Positions 62,571 through 64,000 of a stretch of DNA of 64,000 nt are shown piece by piece. The stretch spans positions 248,001 to 312,000 of the forward strand of contig NZ_JBFUPK010000002.1 in NCBI RefSeq assembly GCF_041355105.1. The letters are read 5' to 3'. Source of the stretch: Terriglobus sp. RCC_193. GTDB taxonomy: Bacteria; Acidobacteriota; Terriglobia; Terriglobales; Acidobacteriaceae. The number at the start of each line of letters is the position of its first letter. The first letter of the stretch is position 1. The position numbers and the translations under genes were made by a program. Below the pieces are notes generated by a model. That model was not told where the DNA came from and did no database searches. It saw only the letters and a program-made list of their open reading frames with translations.

Positions 62571-63916
62571 TCCTTTGCCCCCTCAGAGCGCCAAGCACGC
62601 GTTGGATCGTCATCCGGATCAGGCGCTTCCTGGGCTGGTCGTATCTCCTCTGGAACATGCCGCAGATTCACCCGAATGCGGTACCAGACATAAGATGAAC
62701 CACGCATGCGGTCCACAAGAATGTCATCTGCTGCCAGATGTTTTGCGGCCTCCGGATGTTTTTGTTTCCAACGATCCAGCCCGGCCTGCGCTGCTGATTT
62801 ATCAGGGGATTGCGCAACCACCTGCAACGGCATGGTCGACTTTCGTCGTCCGGCGGCGCGAGGCTTCTTTGTAGACGCGGCTGGATCAGTGTCTTCGCCT
62901 TCTTTCGTGTCAGGCTTCCTTGCTTTGGAGGGCTGAACCCGTTTGCCTTCGTTCCACTGCTTCTTAAAATGCGGAGGCCACGGGGCATCGCCAATACCGT
63001 TCGCTTCATCGCGCGAGGCCATCTCCAGCAAGGCGTCCAGGGAACCTGCATGTTGATTCATCGCAGCGTGGGGATCGCCAATCTTAGCGAAGCGCTCTGG
63101 CACTGTGAGCACGGTAAACTCTGCCGGGTCGCAGTGCATAACCTCATCCCATGCAAGCGGTGTGCTCACACGCGCATCAGGCAGCGGACGCACGCTGTAC
63201 GCACTGCAGGTGGTGCGGTCCTTTGCATTCTGGTTGTAGTCCAGGAAGACGCCGTGGCGTTCTTCCTTCCACCATTTGCTGCTGGCCATAGGATGTCGTC
63301 GTTCCACTTCGCGTGCCAGTGCAAGCGCAGCACGACGAACATCCGTAAAGCTCCAACGCGGATGAATGCGCACGTTGATATGAATGCCGCGCGAGCCACT
63401 GGTCTTGGGCCATCCCACCAGGCCAGCTTCATCCAAAAGCGACTTCACCTGCATTGCAACGGAACACACATCGCCCCATACGACCCCGGGTTGCGGATCA
63501 AGATCGATGCGAAGCTCATTGGGATGATCCAGATCGTCTGCGATCACGGCATGTGGATGCAGCTCAATGCAGCCGAGGTTGACAATCCATGCCAACCCCG
63601 CCGGGTTATCCACCACCACTTCTTCCGCTGTGCGACCGGACGGGAAACTAAGCGTAACCGTGCGCAGCCAATCCGGTGTATCGGAGGGCGCGCGCTTCTG
63701 ATAGAAGGGTTCCTTTTCCGCTCCATCCACAAATCGTTTCAGCACAACAGGCCGATTGCGGATTCCATTCAGCGCACCGTCTGCAACGCTCAGGTAATAG
63801 CGCACGATATCGATCTTTGAAAGCTGTACGCCGCTCGTGAAATAGTGCTTGTGCGGATTGGAGATGCGTACACTGCGGCCCGCGACTTCAATCCACTCCT
63901 CTTCCGGCTTGGCCAT
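62567..63916 (-). CDS. LigD-type primase-polymerase with C-terminal extension
   Basis: A 449-residue protein with an N-terminal archaeo-eukaryotic primase (PolDom) fold as in LigD: LSKIDIVRYYLSVADGAL, GSRGIHINVRI, IDLDP with the catalytic aspartates, and a TPLAWDEV-type end. It synthesises short DNA or RNA at broken ends. After residue 300 there is a basic linker (KARKPDTKEGEDTDPAASTK) and about 90 further residues of unknown fold ending RAWRSEGAKE. Ligase and phosphoesterase modules are absent; the separate ligase next door could supply the first. Confidence 0.88.
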   Translation of the reverse strand: MAKPEEEWIEVAGRSVRISNPHKHYFTSGVQLSKIDIVRYYLSVADGALNGIRNRPVVLKRFVDGAEKEPFYQKRAPSDTPDWLRTVTLSFPSGRTAEEVVVDNPAGLAWIVNLGCIELHPHAVIADDLDHPNELRIDLDPQPGVVWGDVCSVAMQVKSLLDEAGLVGWPKTSGSRGIHINVRIHPRWSFTDVRRAALALAREVERRHPMASSKWWKEERHGVFLDYNQNAKDRTTCSAYSVRPLPDARVSTPLAWDEVMHCDPAEFTVLTVPERFAKIGDPHAAMNQHAGSLDALLEMASRDEANGIGDAPWPPHFKKQWNEGKRVQPSKARKPDTKEGEDTDPAASTKKPRAAGRRKSTMPLQVVAQSPDKSAAQAGLDRWKQKHPEAAKHLAADDILVDRMRGSSYVWYRIRVNLRHVPEEIRPAQEAPDPDDDPTRAWRSEGAKE

Positions 63917-64000
63917 GTGGATGCCTCTCGCGATTCATGGGATGCGTAGCAAGCACAGTAAGGTTTGGTTGGCATAAGATTTCTGACACACCTGAATCGG
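63917..64000. other. window edge, nothing recognised
   Basis: The last 84 bases carry the leader of the polymerase gene and no repeat or gene that I can support. Confidence 0.5.

Overview
The window is chromosomal DNA of a GC-rich, Gram-negative soil bacterium, most likely an acidobacterium of the Terriglobus/Granulicella/Edaphobacter type (class Terriglobia). Supporting signs are the C-terminus of a TIGR03435 (soil-associated) protein at the left edge, DUF3108 and DUF885 proteins, many secreted or Tat-exported glycan enzymes (GH28, GH79-like, GH125, Gfo/Idh with DUF6807), a lipid A/KDO/heptose operon, and strongly C-biased third codon positions. No rRNA, tRNA, CRISPR array, prophage or classical insertion sequence was recognised. 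The genus is an inference from gene content.

Layout. 1-10 kb: DUF885 peptidase, GH28 pectinase, a broken TauE/SafE permease, an AbrB/Doc toxin-antitoxin pair, an AlkA-type glycosylase, an OPT transporter and a HIT protein. 10.3-10.8 kb: a GIY-YIG gene framed by 45-bp inverted repeats. 10.9-15.8 kb: DUF3108 protein and the waaA-lpxK-waaC-ICMT operon for outer-membrane lipid A/core assembly. 16-27 kb: GNAT, trmFO, ddl-cupin, two secreted unknowns, asnS, a divergent hxlR/qorB-like pair, a sugar isomerase-like protein. 27-33 kb: SGNH hydrolase, Gfo/Idh-DUF6807 operon behind a LacI-type operator, xth, a 354-bp tandem duplication carrying two 42-residue lasso-precursor-like ORFs, tfoX. 33-45 kb: M28 peptidase, aldo/keto reductase, exported acetamidase, VOC protein, DHA2 efflux pump with a divergent TetR regulator, ligA. 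45-54 kb: membrane proteins, queD-queE, purine nucleoside permease, carboxylesterase, DUF2007 protein, queC. 54-64 kb: TPR protein, GH79-GH125 pair, xdhC-mocA-HD-ligC run, and a LigD-type primase-polymerase.

Intergenic DNA is the most unusual part. From the left edge to about 53.7 kb nearly every gap over roughly 250 bp is filled with a mosaic of short interspersed palindromes. They belong to several families with different stems, but nearly all are stem-GAA-stem or stem-AAA-stem hairpins. At one position the stem takes at least six different sequences, each with its exact complement, which is compensatory variation around a constant loop. Several families share the core GCGAAGC, known as an exceptionally stable DNA mini-hairpin. 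The GIY-YIG gene is bracketed by inverted copies of one of these repeats, like an autonomous partner of the dispersed units. This gene-repeat pairing and the duplicated precursor-like ORFs are the best candidates for something undescribed. The right 10 kb has none of these repeats.

How genes work together: the LPS operon, ddl, and the queuosine genes (queD, queE, queC; split by about 5.6 kb) are housekeeping. The glycosidases, oxidoreductase and isomerase fit plant or microbial polysaccharide turnover. LigC and the LigD-type polymerase fit break repair, although no Ku gene is in the window.
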